A stretch of DNA of 64,000 nucleotides from Flagellimonas lutimaris (lineage in GTDB: Bacteria > Bacteroidota > Bacteroidia > Flavobacteriales > Flavobacteriaceae): contig NZ_QXFH01000074.1 of NCBI RefSeq assembly GCF_003581615.1, positions 63,256-127,255 of the forward strand, read 5' to 3'. The stretch's first letter is position 1; every line of letters starts with the position of its first letter. Shown here in pieces: positions 54,483 to 63,294 of this stretch. Under the pieces are notes generated by a model. It was not told where the DNA came from. It was given only the letters and a program-made list of their open reading frames with translations, and did no database searches. The position numbers were made by a program, and so were the translations under genes.

Positions 54483-54902
54483 ATGACTGGAAATAGAACA
54501 TTTACCATGATTAAGCCTGATGCTGTTGAAAATGGATACATCGGAGCAATTTTGGATAAAATTACGGCTGCTGGTTTTAAGATTGTGGCCATGAAGTACA
54601 CGCAATTGAGCAAGAGAGATGCCGAAATATTCTATGCCATCCACAATGAGCGTCCATTTTTTGGCGAATTGGTGGAGTTTATGACAAGAGGACCTATTGT
54701 GGCAGCTATCCTGGAAAAAGACAATGCTGTGGATGATTTCCGTGCTTTGATCGGTGCTACCAACCCAGAAGAAGCAGCTGAGGGAACCATCAGAAAATTG
54801 TACGCTGCCAGTATCGGTGAAAATGCCGTACATGGTTCCGATAGTGATGAAAATGCTGCGATAGAAGGTGCTTTCCACTTTTCAGGAAGGGAAATGTACT
54901 AA
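54483..54902 (+). CDS. ndk: Nucleoside diphosphate kinase
   Basis: 139 residues. It transfers phosphate from ATP to nucleoside diphosphates, keeping NTP pools. The active-site His117 is in [13 protein letters not shown], and the N-terminal [10 protein letters not shown] motif is complete. It has its own consensus promoter within the 50-bp gap after the PhoD-like gene, and a strong palindromic terminator after it. No odd features. Confidence 0.97.
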   Translation: MTGNRTFTMIKPDAVENGYIGAILDKITAAGFKIVAMKYTQLSKRDAEIFYAIHNERPFFGELVEFMTRGPIVAAILEKDNAVDDFRALIGATNPEEAAEGTIRKLYAASIGENAVHGSDSDENAAIEGAFHFSGREMY

Positions 54903-54921
54903 GTTAGATACAAAAAATTAT

Positions 54922-54953
54922 AAAAAAAGCCACCCGATCGGGTGGCTTTTTTT
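54922..54953. terminator. Strong terminator of ndk (bidirectional)
   Basis: A perfect palindrome: AAAAAAAGCCACCC, GATC, GGGTGGCTTTTTTT. The stem is GC-rich with A/T arms on both sides. Confidence 0.9.
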
Positions 54954-54954
54954 A

Positions 54955-55145
54955 TTCCGAGCTTGACAATGAATGAGCTACTAAAACAATCTCGATAACT
55001 GTCGGGACAGCCTCCGTTAGATTTCTCGTCGCTTTGCTCCGTCGAAATGACGCTTTGTGAAGATTTTGCCATTTTGAGTGAAGCGAAAAATCTCTTTTTG
55101 GTTTTCGACCATTCCATTGACTGTGCTCAGGATGACAGCTCTAAT
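54955..55145. repeat. REP-like dispersed repeat pair in a 254-bp gap
   Basis: Between ndk and the DUF721 gene there is no gene but two related segments in opposite orientation. At 55020-55052 is GATTTCTCGTCGCTTTGCTC with an CGAAATGACG end; at 55068-55092 is the inverted form GCCATTTTGAGTGAAGCGAA with an AAATC end. A further CTGTCGGGACAG hairpin and a GCTCAGGATGACA tail lie on the two sides. Such 'ATTTCTC...GAAATGAC' units are common intergenic repeats of Bacteroidota. Degenerate, non-coding. Confidence 0.6.
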
Positions 55146-55156
55146 TGACATACCGA

Positions 55157-55453
55157 TTACCTTAAAACCAATTTCTTCACCAGTTCTTTACCCAATTCTT
55201 CATTGATCATCTTGATGATTTTGGTCTTGCCCAAACTCAATTCTTCACGAAGTACAGAAGAGGAGAGTGAGATAAATAGTGTTTCATTTCTTAGTTCAAC
55301 GGCTGTAGTGTAGTTGTTTACTCCATTGCCCATTAGTTTTACCCAAGCTTCTCTGGCATCCACCCTGTCCATACCTTTCTGGAGCTTGTTCTCTTGGATA
55401 AACTCGTTCAAAGCTTCGCTTAATGGTATATGGGAACTATGTCTCTTTGCCAT
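55157..55453 (-). CDS. DUF721 protein (DciA-like)
   Basis: 98 residues. The DUF721 fold is recognised by the pattern EALNEFIQENKLQKGMDRVD, AWVKLMGNGVNNYT and the end LSLGKTKIIKMINEELG. This family includes DciA, the ancestral loader or operator of the DnaB helicase at the origin. It lies near recF on the same strand, a frequent linkage of replication genes. It overlaps the lipoprotein gene at one base (stop/start). Confidence 0.88.
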   Translation of the reverse strand: MAKRHSSHIPLSEALNEFIQENKLQKGMDRVDAREAWVKLMGNGVNNYTTAVELRNETLFISLSSSVLREELSLGKTKIIKMINEELGKELVKKLVLR

Positions 55454-55875
55454 TATTGTGGAATTTTGATGGGTTCAAAACGTTTGTATTTGTAGGTGAC
55501 GCCCTCTTCGTTGGTCACTGAAAAAGTTAACGAGTCCAATTGCGCCAGTTTTTCCTCCCATTCACTTAATTCGGTTGAATAGCGTAGAATAATGGTTTCG
55601 TTTACGTTGGATACGGTAAAGCCTTCGACATCTTTTGAAGTGTCGTAAGTACCATCATATTTGGGTTTCATTTTTTTTCGATACCCTTTGTCATCTTTCA
55701 AGTGAATAAAGTCGATGCTTGGGTTCATACCATACTCCTTGATGGACCCATCAGGAAATTCAACTTCCGATATTTCCCAATATCCATTCAAATAATGCAA
55801 ATCATCTTGGTTTACAGATGAATCATTGCATGCCCAAAGCATCAAAATCAATAAAAAAGAAAGGATTCGTCTCAT
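55453..55875 (-). CDS. Lipocalin-like lipoprotein
   Basis: 140 residues. Signal and lipobox MRRILSFLLILMLWACNDSS, then a conserved lipocalin-like start (LNGYWEISEVEFPDGSIKEY) and alternate strands (YDGTYDTSKDVEGFTVSNVN, LTFSVTNEEGVTYKYKRFE). It resembles the small lipocalin-like families of Bacteroidota. It lies 4 nt after recF and one base before the DUF721 gene, likely one transcript. Ligand unknown. Confidence 0.82.
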   Translation of the reverse strand: MRRILSFLLILMLWACNDSSVNQDDLHYLNGYWEISEVEFPDGSIKEYGMNPSIDFIHLKDDKGYRKKMKPKYDGTYDTSKDVEGFTVSNVNETIILRYSTELSEWEEKLAQLDSLTFSVTNEEGVTYKYKRFEPIKIPQ

Positions 55876-55879
55876 GATG

Positions 55880-56959
55880 CTACAAGTTAAATATTTTATA
55901 GCTCTGATGAATATTTTTCACCACATCTTCTGTTCTATCCGCATGGGTGTCACTGATAAAAATTTGTCCAAAATTATCATCCTTCACCAATCCGACGATA
56001 TGGGAGACCCTGTTTTCGTCCAGTTTATCAAAAATATCATCCAACAATAGAATAGGGGTGGTGTCCGCTAATTTTTTAATAAAATGAAATTGTGCCAGTT
56101 TCAGGGCTATCAAAAAGGATTTTTGTTGCCCCTGGCTCCCAAATTTTTTAATGGGGTGTCCCGCAATGGTAAAGCTAAGATCATCCTTGTGCACGCCCAC
56201 GGAAGTGTATTGTAACGCCCTGTCTTTTTCAATATTTTTTTCCAAGAGATTCAAAAGGCTGTCATCGCTCAATTGACTTTCGTAGGAAAGGTTGATTTGC
56301 TCATCTTTCTCAGAGATATTTTGGTACTGCTCCTTAAAAATGGGCAGAAAGGATTCAATAAATTCAATCCTTTTTTGATGAATCGCCGTTCCCAAAGTGT
56401 TCATCTGCTCGTTGTAAATGCTAATAGTGTCACGGTCAAAGGTACGGTTGGCGGCAAAATATTTGAGTAAGGAATTCCGCTGCGATACTACCTTGTTGTA
56501 CTTGATGAGGTTTTGCAGATACACCTTGTCCGATTGGGATATTACCCCATCCATGAACTTTCTTCTCGTCTCGCTTCCTTCCAAAATAAGGTCACGGTCT
56601 GAAGGTGAAATAATCACCAAGGGCAAAAAACCGATGTGCTCGGAAAACTTTTCGTAGGGTTTTCCATTACGTTTTATAACTTTTTTGGTTCCTTTTTTAA
56701 AGGAGCAAAGTATTTTTTCCGTTCTGTTGAGCTTCTCAAATTCACCCTCGACTACAAAAAAATCAGTACCGTGCATTATATTTTGGGTAGATACAGGATT
56801 GAAGTAGCTTTTACCGAAGCACAAATGGTAAATAGCGTCCAAAACATTGGTCTTTCCGACTCCGTTGTCGCCTACCAAACAGTTGATCACAGGGTCGAAT
56901 TCCAGCGTCTTGGAATCAAAATTCTTGTAATTGACTAAAGATAAATGTCTTAAAAACAT
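55880..56959 (-). CDS. recF: DNA replication and repair protein RecF
   Basis: 359 residues. SMC-like ATPase that loads RecA at ssDNA gaps with RecO and RecR. Walker A is GDNGVGKTN and Walker B is [13 protein letters not shown], with the ABC signature FGSQGQQKS. It sits first in a group with the lipocalin-like lipoprotein and DUF721 gene. It diverges from the TPR gene, with facing -7 elements. Confidence 0.96.
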   Translation of the reverse strand: MFLRHLSLVNYKNFDSKTLEFDPVINCLVGDNGVGKTNVLDAIYHLCFGKSYFNPVSTQNIMHGTDFFVVEGEFEKLNRTEKILCSFKKGTKKVIKRNGKPYEKFSEHIGFLPLVIISPSDRDLILEGSETRRKFMDGVISQSDKVYLQNLIKYNKVVSQRNSLLKYFAANRTFDRDTISIYNEQMNTLGTAIHQKRIEFIESFLPIFKEQYQNISEKDEQINLSYESQLSDDSLLNLLEKNIEKDRALQYTSVGVHKDDLSFTIAGHPIKKFGSQGQQKSFLIALKLAQFHFIKKLADTTPILLLDDIFDKLDENRVSHIVGLVKDDNFGQIFISDTHADRTEDVVKNIHQSYKIFNL

Positions 56960-57038
56960 AAAATGCTAGAGAAACAATTTGGAATTAAAAGGTAGCCCCT
57001 CCAAAAAGGGATTCCAAAAATAACGAATAAATTACCTT

Positions 57039-57066
57039 TTGGTTTTGGATAAAAACTTTATTTTTG
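57039..57066 (+). promoter_or_regulatory. Promoter of the TPR-ribH unit
   Basis: TTG at 57039-57041, 17 nt, TATTTTTG at 57059-57066, a full consensus match. Predicted start near 57072, about 15 nt before the ATG at 57087. A minus-strand TATTTTTG for recF (57022-57015) lies in the same 127-bp gap. Confidence 0.65.
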
Positions 57067-57086
57067 CGCGACCAATTAAATGACGG

Positions 57087-57848
57087 ATGGCAACATACAA
57101 GAAGAGAGGCTTTAAGCCAAAAAATAAGGAGGAGGAAGCTCAGATGCAAGAACACGACAGCACAACAGCTGAAGTTTTCAATACTTTGGACGAAAGTGCT
57201 TCCAAGACCGAAGAGTGGGTTCAGAAGAACCAAAACTACATTTTGGGCGTTATTGGTGTAATTGCCGTAGGTGTTTTGGCCTACTTGGGTTACCACCAAT
57301 TCATTCAGAATCCAAAAGAAGCTACTGCTGCAAACGAACTTTTTTACCCACAACAATATTTTGACCAAGCCTTAGCAAGTGAAACAGAGAAGGATTCTTT
57401 GTTCACTTTGGCATTGAATGGTGCTCAAGGTAAATATGGTTTCTTGGATATTATTGAGGAATACAGTGGTACCAAAGCAGCTAACTTGGCCCAATATTCA
57501 GCAGGAATGACCTATTTGAATTTGAAGCAATATGATCAGGCTGTTGCTCATTTAGAAGATTTTTCTTCTGATGATGACATTATGGGAGCTATGGCCAAAG
57601 GAGGAATAGGAGATGCTTTTTCACAATTGAACCAGCAAGAAGATGCTTTGGATTATTACGAAAAAGCCATTGCACATAGTGATAACGAATTCACAGCACC
57701 AAGATTTTTGTACAAAGCCGGTGTAGTTGCCTTGGAGTTAGGTGATAAAAGCAAAGCTTTGGGGTACTTTGAAAGAATCAAAGAAGAATATCCCAATTCA
57801 CAAGAAGCCAATGGTGTTGACGCCTTGATTGGATTGGCGCAAAACTAA
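57087..57848 (+). CDS. Membrane-anchored TPR protein (YfgM-like)
   Basis: 253 residues. A charged N-terminus (KKRGFKPKNKEEEAQMQE), one membrane helix at about 50-72 (YILGVIGVIAVGVLAYLGYH), then a periplasmic tail of TPR repeats (LNLKQYDQAVAHLEDFSSD, QQEDALDYYEKAI, ALELGDKSKALGYFE). The layout matches YfgM, a periplasmic chaperone partner of SecYEG/PpiD. It is followed by ribH after 3 nt. Confidence 0.88.
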   Translation: MATYKKRGFKPKNKEEEAQMQEHDSTTAEVFNTLDESASKTEEWVQKNQNYILGVIGVIAVGVLAYLGYHQFIQNPKEATAANELFYPQQYFDQALASETEKDSLFTLALNGAQGKYGFLDIIEEYSGTKAANLAQYSAGMTYLNLKQYDQAVAHLEDFSSDDDIMGAMAKGGIGDAFSQLNQQEDALDYYEKAIAHSDNEFTAPRFLYKAGVVALELGDKSKALGYFERIKEEYPNSQEANGVDALIGLAQN

Positions 57849-57851
57849 AAC

Positions 57852-58334
57852 ATGGCCACAGAGAACAAAAACTTATCCGTTTACGATAAAAATACAATCC
57901 CAAACGCGAAGAATCTTCGGTTTGGGATTGTTGTTTCTGAATGGAACGGCGAAATTACAGAAGCCCTTTCCAAAGGTGCTGAAGATGCCCTTTTGGACTG
58001 TGGAGCGTTACCCGAAAATGTAATTCGATGGAATGTTCCAGGAAGTTTCGAGCTCACTTTCGGTTGCAAAAAAATGATTCAAACGGAAAAAGTGGATGCT
58101 ATTGTAGCCATTGGTAGCGTTATCCGCGGAGAAACCAGTCATTTTGACTTCGTTTGCAGCGCAACTGCACAAGGCATCAAAGATTTGAATGTTGCTTACG
58201 ATGTTCCCGTTGTTTTTTGTGTTTTGACGGATGACAACATTGAGCAGTCCAGAGCCAGGAGTGGCGGAAAACACGGCAACAAAGGAACTGAAGCTGCCAT
58301 AGCTGCCATTCAAATGGCGGTTTTGGGTAAGTAA
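57852..58334 (+). CDS. ribH: 6,7-Dimethyl-8-ribityllumazine synthase
   Basis: 160 residues. It joins 5-amino-6-ribitylaminouracil with 3,4-dihydroxy-2-butanone phosphate, the penultimate step of riboflavin synthesis. Substrate motifs GSFELTFGCKKM and VIRGETSHFDFVCSATAQGI (catalytic His) are complete. It follows the TPR gene with a 3-nt gap; no FMN riboswitch precedes it and no other rib genes are here. Confidence 0.95.
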   Translation: MATENKNLSVYDKNTIPNAKNLRFGIVVSEWNGEITEALSKGAEDALLDCGALPENVIRWNVPGSFELTFGCKKMIQTEKVDAIVAIGSVIRGETSHFDFVCSATAQGIKDLNVAYDVPVVFCVLTDDNIEQSRARSGGKHGNKGTEAAIAAIQMAVLGK

Positions 58335-58510
58335 GTTAACAGGCTCAAGTTCAAAACTTCGAACAATCCAACCATCCAAGAATTTGGCATTCCAGTAATC
58401 CCATTATCTAGTTATCCAGCCACCCTACGTTTGTTAACATTTTTTGGGAGGATCGTCCAACCCTTTTTTTCTATTTTGAGTACCTTTGAGGCTACAGCGA
58501 TAAGGATACC

Positions 58511-58795
58511 ATGCGAAACCCTTTAAAACTTAGGAAAAATAGGAGCTATGATTACACCCCTAGATATTACAAGGGCGAGGGTAATCCTTATAAAATTGAG
58601 CACAAACTGGATAAATTTCGAACTACGGCGCACTCCACAAAGGGGCTCAAGAACAAGTTCACCTCTGCAATGGATGATTTACAAACCGAAGGAGATAAAA
58701 ATTTGAAACTTCGATTTTGGATTATTGTTGCCGTGCTGTTGCTGCTGTTCCTTTTTATCATCGATTTTGATTTATCAATATTCGTAAATCCATAA
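58511..58795 (+). CDS. Small membrane protein between ribH and mutL
   Basis: 94 residues. A basic N-terminus (MRNPLKLRKNRSYDYTPRYY) and a soluble stretch lead to one C-terminal membrane helix (about 68-90, FWIIVAVLLLLFLFIIDFDL). The C-terminal tail-anchor layout suggests inner-membrane location with the N-terminus in the cytoplasm. It is sometimes labelled 'riboflavin synthase subunit beta', which sequence does not support. Its stop overlaps the mutL start by one base (TAATG), coupling translation. A 176-bp gap upstream holds nothing I recognise. Confidence 0.8.
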   Translation: MRNPLKLRKNRSYDYTPRYYKGEGNPYKIEHKLDKFRTTAHSTKGLKNKFTSAMDDLQTEGDKNLKLRFWIIVAVLLLLFLFIIDFDLSIFVNP

Positions 58796-60642
58796 TGGCG
58801 GACATCATTAAACTTTTACCGGACCATGTCGCTAACCAAATAGCAGCAGGGGAAGTGGTCCAACGACCCGCTTCCGTAGTAAAGGAGCTAATGGAAAACG
58901 CTATTGATGCTGGTTCTACTTCCATTAAGTTGATTATAAAGGATGGCGGAAAAACACTTATCCAAGTGGTTGATGATGGAGTGGGAATGAGCGAAACGGA
59001 TGCTCGATTGTCCTTTGAGCGACATGCTACCTCCAAAATATCATCCGCACAAGATTTATTCAATTTGGAAACCAAAGGTTTTCGGGGAGAGGCGTTGGCA
59101 TCTATTGCTGCAATTGCCCATGTGGATATGCAGACCCGAACTGCTGATAACGAAGTAGGAATCCATCTTAAAATTGAAGGCAGCAAGATTGTCTCTCAAG
59201 ATGTGGTGGCCACTCCAAAAGGAACGTCCATTTCCGTAAAGAATCTATTTTTCAATATTCCTGCCAGGAGAAATTTCTTGAAATCAAACCAAGTGGAACT
59301 TCGCCACATTACGGATGAGTTCCATCGAGTGGCTATGGTTCATCCTGATATTGAGTTTCATTTTTACAACAACGGTTCGGAAATATTTAATCTACCCAGT
59401 ACAAAACATCGTCAGCGCATTGTTCACGTTTTTGGGAGTAAAATGGAGCATCGATTGGTGCCGGTTAACGAAGAGACCGAGGTTGTAAAAGTATCTGGAT
59501 TTATTTGTAAACCTGAGTTTGCCAAAAAGAGCAGGGGGGAACAGTTCTTTTTTGCCAATAATCGATATATCAAAAGTCCATACTTGCATCATGCGGTGGT
59601 AGCTGCTTTTGAAGGTTTGATAAAATCCGACACCTATCCCGGATATTTTCTGTTTTTGGATGTAGATCCATCTTCCATCGATATTAACATTCATCCCACT
59701 AAAACCGAAGTGAAGTTTGATGATGAAAACACGCTTTATGCTATTTTGAGATCTACCATAAAGCATAGCTTGGGACAGTTCAATGTAGCTCCCGTATTGG
59801 ATTTTGACCATGACCCCAACTTGGATACGCCTTATTCCTATAAAGAAAAAGGTGCGGTAATTCCAAAGGTGACCGTAGATGCCACTTTTAATCCTTTTCA
59901 AGAAACGTCAGCCAGGAAAAGTACGGGAAGTGGTTTCCATAAACAAAGCACCAAAGGTTGGGAAGATTTGTATGAAGGTCTTGGCAACCAAAATGACAAT
60001 CACGAATTCAGTAGCGTGGTTATTGAGTCTGAGAGCGAGGAACAAGGCACATTGTATACGGGCCAGGATGCAGAGGAGCATATGGCTGGTACGTTTCAAT
60101 TACGGAGAAAATATGTGGTGAGCACGGTTAAATCAGGGATGTTGGTCATTCATCAAAATAGGGCACACGAACGAATACTTTTTGAAAAGTTTTTGGGTGA
60201 GATTACGGTAAAAGAAGGGGTGAGCCAACAATTGCTGTTTCCTTTGGAACTGACCTTCAATAAACAAGAATTAGGGGTGCTTAAAGAAATTAAAGAAAGT
60301 CTGACAAACATTGGATTTGCATTCCAAAGTTTGGAAGAAGAAACTGTAAAAGTGACAGGCGTTCCCATGATGGTTCCCGAAAGTGGAATTGGCACGGTAT
60401 TGGATCGCTTAATTGCAGATTATATGGAGGGTTACGCAGATGGTTCTATTTCGCAGGCTGAAATGTTGGCCAAGGCACTCAGTAGAAATTTGGCTGTAAG
60501 AACAGGGGATGTGTTGGACCAAGAATCGCAATTGACTTTGGTGAACAATCTTTTTGCTTGCAAGGAGCCTACATTAAGTCCATTTCAAAAAATAACATAT
60601 ACCATTATCTCCGAAGGAGATATTGATAAAAAATTCAACTAG
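58795..60642 (+). CDS. mutL: DNA mismatch repair protein MutL (endonuclease motifs not seen)
   Basis: 615 residues. The GHKL ATPase half is complete: ENAIDAGSTSIKLIIKDGG, VDDGVGM, FERHATSKI and KGFRGEALASI. The C-terminal half has VIHQNRAHERILFEKF where endonuclease MutLs have DQHAxxExxxxE, so the motif reads HQNR in place of DQHA. At the C-terminus FACKEPTLSPFQK stands where CPHGRP is expected. This MutL therefore looks unable to nick DNA itself. It coordinates MutS signals. It is coupled to the small gene before it and to a rhomboid after it (no gap). Confidence 0.95.
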   Translation: MADIIKLLPDHVANQIAAGEVVQRPASVVKELMENAIDAGSTSIKLIIKDGGKTLIQVVDDGVGMSETDARLSFERHATSKISSAQDLFNLETKGFRGEALASIAAIAHVDMQTRTADNEVGIHLKIEGSKIVSQDVVATPKGTSISVKNLFFNIPARRNFLKSNQVELRHITDEFHRVAMVHPDIEFHFYNNGSEIFNLPSTKHRQRIVHVFGSKMEHRLVPVNEETEVVKVSGFICKPEFAKKSRGEQFFFANNRYIKSPYLHHAVVAAFEGLIKSDTYPGYFLFLDVDPSSIDINIHPTKTEVKFDDENTLYAILRSTIKHSLGQFNVAPVLDFDHDPNLDTPYSYKEKGAVIPKVTVDATFNPFQETSARKSTGSGFHKQSTKGWEDLYEGLGNQNDNHEFSSVVIESESEEQGTLYTGQDAEEHMAGTFQLRRKYVVSTVKSGMLVIHQNRAHERILFEKFLGEITVKEGVSQQLLFPLELTFNKQELGVLKEIKESLTNIGFAFQSLEEETVKVTGVPMMVPESGIGTVLDRLIADYMEGYADGSISQAEMLAKALSRNLAVRTGDVLDQESQLTLVNNLFACKEPTLSPFQKITYTIISEGDIDKKFN

Positions 60643-61377
60643 ATGGGTAGAATGACCGAGGCAGTAAAGCATATTTTGATCATTAACGTGATCATGTTTT
60701 TTGCCACACAACTTTACGGGGATCAAATGTTCCAATGGATGTCACTTTGGTTTCCTAAAAACCCCAATTTTGAATGGTGGCAGGTGGTTAGCCATATGTT
60801 CATGCACGGTAACCTAATGCATATTCTGTTTAATATGTATGCCCTTTGGGCCTTTGGCACTCCTTTAGAGCGTATTTGGGGCAAGAATAAATTCTTGTTT
60901 TTCTATTTTTCAGCAGGTTTGGGTTCAGCTGCTTTGCACACGGGAGTGAATTATTTTCTTTTCAACGAGGGAATGAGTGCTTTAGAAGGTGCGGGTATTG
61001 CTCGTACACAGATTTTGGATATTTTGGCAAATGGGCAGTATAGCCCAGGTTGGTACGATATCGTTGGGAAAAGTACCGTGGATAGAATGTTAACTGCGTT
61101 TAATACCCGGGCTGTCGGGGCATCGGGAGCTATTTATGGTATTTTAGTGGCCTTCGCATTTATGTATTCAGAAGCCAAACTGATGCTTATCTTTTTGCCC
61201 GTACCGATAAAAGCGAAATACTTTGTGCCGATTTTAATTGCTGTTGACCTTATTTTTGGAATAGGGAATGTAAATACTGGGATAGCGCATTTTGCACATA
61301 TTGGAGGTGCATTGATTGGTTTTGTAATGATGTGGTACTGGAAAAAGAACCAGTTTAACAATAAACGTTGGAATTAG
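60643..61377 (+). CDS. Rhomboid-family intramembrane serine protease (copy 1)
   Basis: 244 residues with about six membrane helices. The catalytic pair is Ser161 in GASGAIYG and His219 in HFAHIGGALIGF. The HMFMHGNLMHILFNMYALWAFG region in helix 2 is conserved. A loop insertion between helices 3 and 4 (about 103-155, MSALEGAGIARTQIL) is longer than in GlpG. Rhomboids cut single-pass membrane proteins; target unknown. It starts at the base after the mutL stop. Confidence 0.92.
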   Translation: MGRMTEAVKHILIINVIMFFATQLYGDQMFQWMSLWFPKNPNFEWWQVVSHMFMHGNLMHILFNMYALWAFGTPLERIWGKNKFLFFYFSAGLGSAALHTGVNYFLFNEGMSALEGAGIARTQILDILANGQYSPGWYDIVGKSTVDRMLTAFNTRAVGASGAIYGILVAFAFMYSEAKLMLIFLPVPIKAKYFVPILIAVDLIFGIGNVNTGIAHFAHIGGALIGFVMMWYWKKNQFNNKRWN

Positions 61378-61380
61378 ACT

Positions 61381-62244
61381 ATGATGAGTGGGGGACTACA
61401 ATATCAATTTGCTAGGCTAAGTATTGCTGAAAAGCTTATAGCCATCAATGTTCTGATATTTTTATTGGATGGACTTTCCGGTGCATTGTTGGGGCATTCT
61501 TTTTCGCAATGGTTTCTATTGCCCAAAGATTTTTTCGAATTTTTGGCCCAACCTTGGTCCTTGGTCACCTATTCTTTTTTCCATGCAGGGTTTGGCCATA
61601 TTTTTTGGAATATGATCGTGCTGTATTTTGCAAGCCGAATATTTTTAAACCTTTTTGATGCCCAAAGGTTTATCAACGTCTACTTTTTAGGTTTGATGTT
61701 GGGGGGATTGGTGTTTCTTCTGAGTTATAACGTTTTTCCAACTTTGGTCAACTCCAATACAGCTTTGGTGGGTGCATCGGCGGGCGTAAATGCTGTCTTA
61801 ATTTTTGTTTGTACCTATCTGCCAAATCAAGAAGTTCGTGTTATATTCTTCAACATCAAACTATGGTATATTGGTGTCGCTTTGGTGGTGAAAGATTTGG
61901 TGTTAATTAGCATGGGTGATAATATAGGTGGGGGTATGGCCCATTTAGGCGGAGCTTCCTTAGGTTATGTGTATGCTCGGCAGTTGTTTAAAGGACACGA
62001 CCTTGGTGTAGGCTTCACAAAACTTAGGAGTTATATTGTTCAGCTTTTTAAACCCAAGGAGAAGAAAGCTCCCCTGAAGACTGTTTACAAGAAAAAAGCT
62101 ACTGCAAAAAGCAAAGAAGCATACGATAAACAGGCCAAACAACGAAAAATAGACACTATTTTGGATAAGATCAGTAAATCAGGTTACGAAAGCTTGTCCA
62201 AAGAAGAAAAAGACTTTTTGTTTAAGGCTGGTAAGGAAGACTAA
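61381..62244 (+). CDS. Rhomboid-family intramembrane serine protease (copy 2)
   Basis: 287 residues. Catalytic Ser133 in GASAGVN and His188 in MAHLGGASLGYVY. Helix-2 motif YSFFHAGFGHIFWNMIVLYF. A Lys-rich cytoplasmic tail (about 215-287, KPKEKKAPLKTVYKKKAT) is absent in copy 1 and could bind nucleic acid or other proteins. The two copies lie in tandem with a 3-nt gap but differ in size and tail, so they are old duplicates with distinct roles. Confidence 0.92.
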   Translation: MMSGGLQYQFARLSIAEKLIAINVLIFLLDGLSGALLGHSFSQWFLLPKDFFEFLAQPWSLVTYSFFHAGFGHIFWNMIVLYFASRIFLNLFDAQRFINVYFLGLMLGGLVFLLSYNVFPTLVNSNTALVGASAGVNAVLIFVCTYLPNQEVRVIFFNIKLWYIGVALVVKDLVLISMGDNIGGGMAHLGGASLGYVYARQLFKGHDLGVGFTKLRSYIVQLFKPKEKKAPLKTVYKKKATAKSKEAYDKQAKQRKIDTILDKISKSGYESLSKEEKDFLFKAGKED

Positions 62245-62247
62245 ACT

Positions 62248-63294
62248 GTGAAAAACCTTTCTTTTTTCGATAAAATCATCTTTTTTTTAAACACCTTAGT
62301 GGCTTTGGTGTTGGTAATTTCATTACTTGTGCCCTATGTTCCAACAAAATTAATATCCTCGCTTTCAGTAGTTAGTTTAATTGTTCCTTTCACAGTAATT
62401 GTTAATTTAATTTTTGCTTTTTATTGGATTTTGAAGAGGAAGGGAAATTTTTTGTTATCAGGTTTGCTTTTGTTTTTTTGGTATATACTTTTAGGTCCGT
62501 TCTACCAATTTTCTGCGGGTAAAAGTTTTGAAACGAAGGACGAGTCTTTAACGGTAATGTCATTTAATGCTAGAGGATTCAACGCATTTAGGCAGTTAGA
62601 TGAGGATAATATTGAAAGTAGAATCTATGATTTTGTGACTCAACAAAATCCAGACATAGTATGTTTTCAAGAAACATACTACGCAATGAAACGAAATAAC
62701 GCCCTAAATCAATATGGTTATAAGTTTATTGATTTTATATATGGGAAACACCATGGAAAGGTAATCCAATCGGTCTACTCTAAATACCCAATAGTAAAAA
62801 TAGATTCAATTCCGTTTCCTAATAGCTCCAATAATGCTATTTATGCCGATGTTTTAATAAATCGAGATACAATTCGAATTTATAATTTACACCTTCAGTC
62901 GTTCAGAATAGTACCTGGTTTGAATACTATCCAGAATGGAAAGTCCTCAAAGCTTTTTGAAAGATCACGCAACGTAATGCTAAAACAATATGAGCAAGCA
63001 AGTTTGATTCGTAAAAATATGGATGAGACCAATTATAAGAAAATTGTAGTTGGTGACTTTAATAACACGCAATACTCTAATGTTTACCAAGTGATTAAGG
63101 GTAATTTAAACGATTCTTATTTTGAAAAAGGAAAAGGTTTTGGCCGTACCTACGATCTATTAAAGTTTCCTATGAGAATCGATTATATCTTAGCAGACCC
63201 TGATTTTGAAATCCTTTCCCATCAAAATTTTGATGTTCAATTATCCGACCATTACCCGGTAATGGCCACTCTGCGATTACAATCACATCAATAA
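62248..63294 (+). CDS. Membrane-anchored endonuclease/exonuclease/phosphatase (EEP) protein
   Basis: 348 residues from a GTG start at 62248. Three N-terminal membrane helices (about 10-31, 40-62, 67-88) are followed by an EEP domain. Mg-binding residues are Asn107 in MSFNARGF and Glu142 in CFQETYY, with VGDFNNTQYS and SDHYPV. The substrate may be DNA, RNA or a phospholipid. It follows the rhomboids by 3 nt. Its end overlaps the opposite-strand DUF6122 gene by 12 nt. Confidence 0.9.
   Translation: MKNLSFFDKIIFFLNTLVALVLVISLLVPYVPTKLISSLSVVSLIVPFTVIVNLIFAFYWILKRKGNFLLSGLLLFFWYILLGPFYQFSAGKSFETKDESLTVMSFNARGFNAFRQLDEDNIESRIYDFVTQQNPDIVCFQETYYAMKRNNALNQYGYKFIDFIYGKHHGKVIQSVYSKYPIVKIDSIPFPNSSNNAIYADVLINRDTIRIYNLHLQSFRIVPGLNTIQNGKSSKLFERSRNVMLKQYEQASLIRKNMDETNYKKIVVGDFNNTQYSNVYQVIKGNLNDSYFEKGKGFGRTYDLLKFPMRIDYILADPDFEILSHQNFDVQLSDHYPVMATLRLQSHQ

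Noticed and set aside
54899-55117. 72-codon minus-strand frame after ndk
   Set aside because: It runs through a strong terminator palindrome and REP-like repeats; there is no conserved motif.
57849-57851. FMN riboswitch for ribH
   Set aside because: Only 3 nt separate ribH from the TPR gene, so no room for an aptamer.
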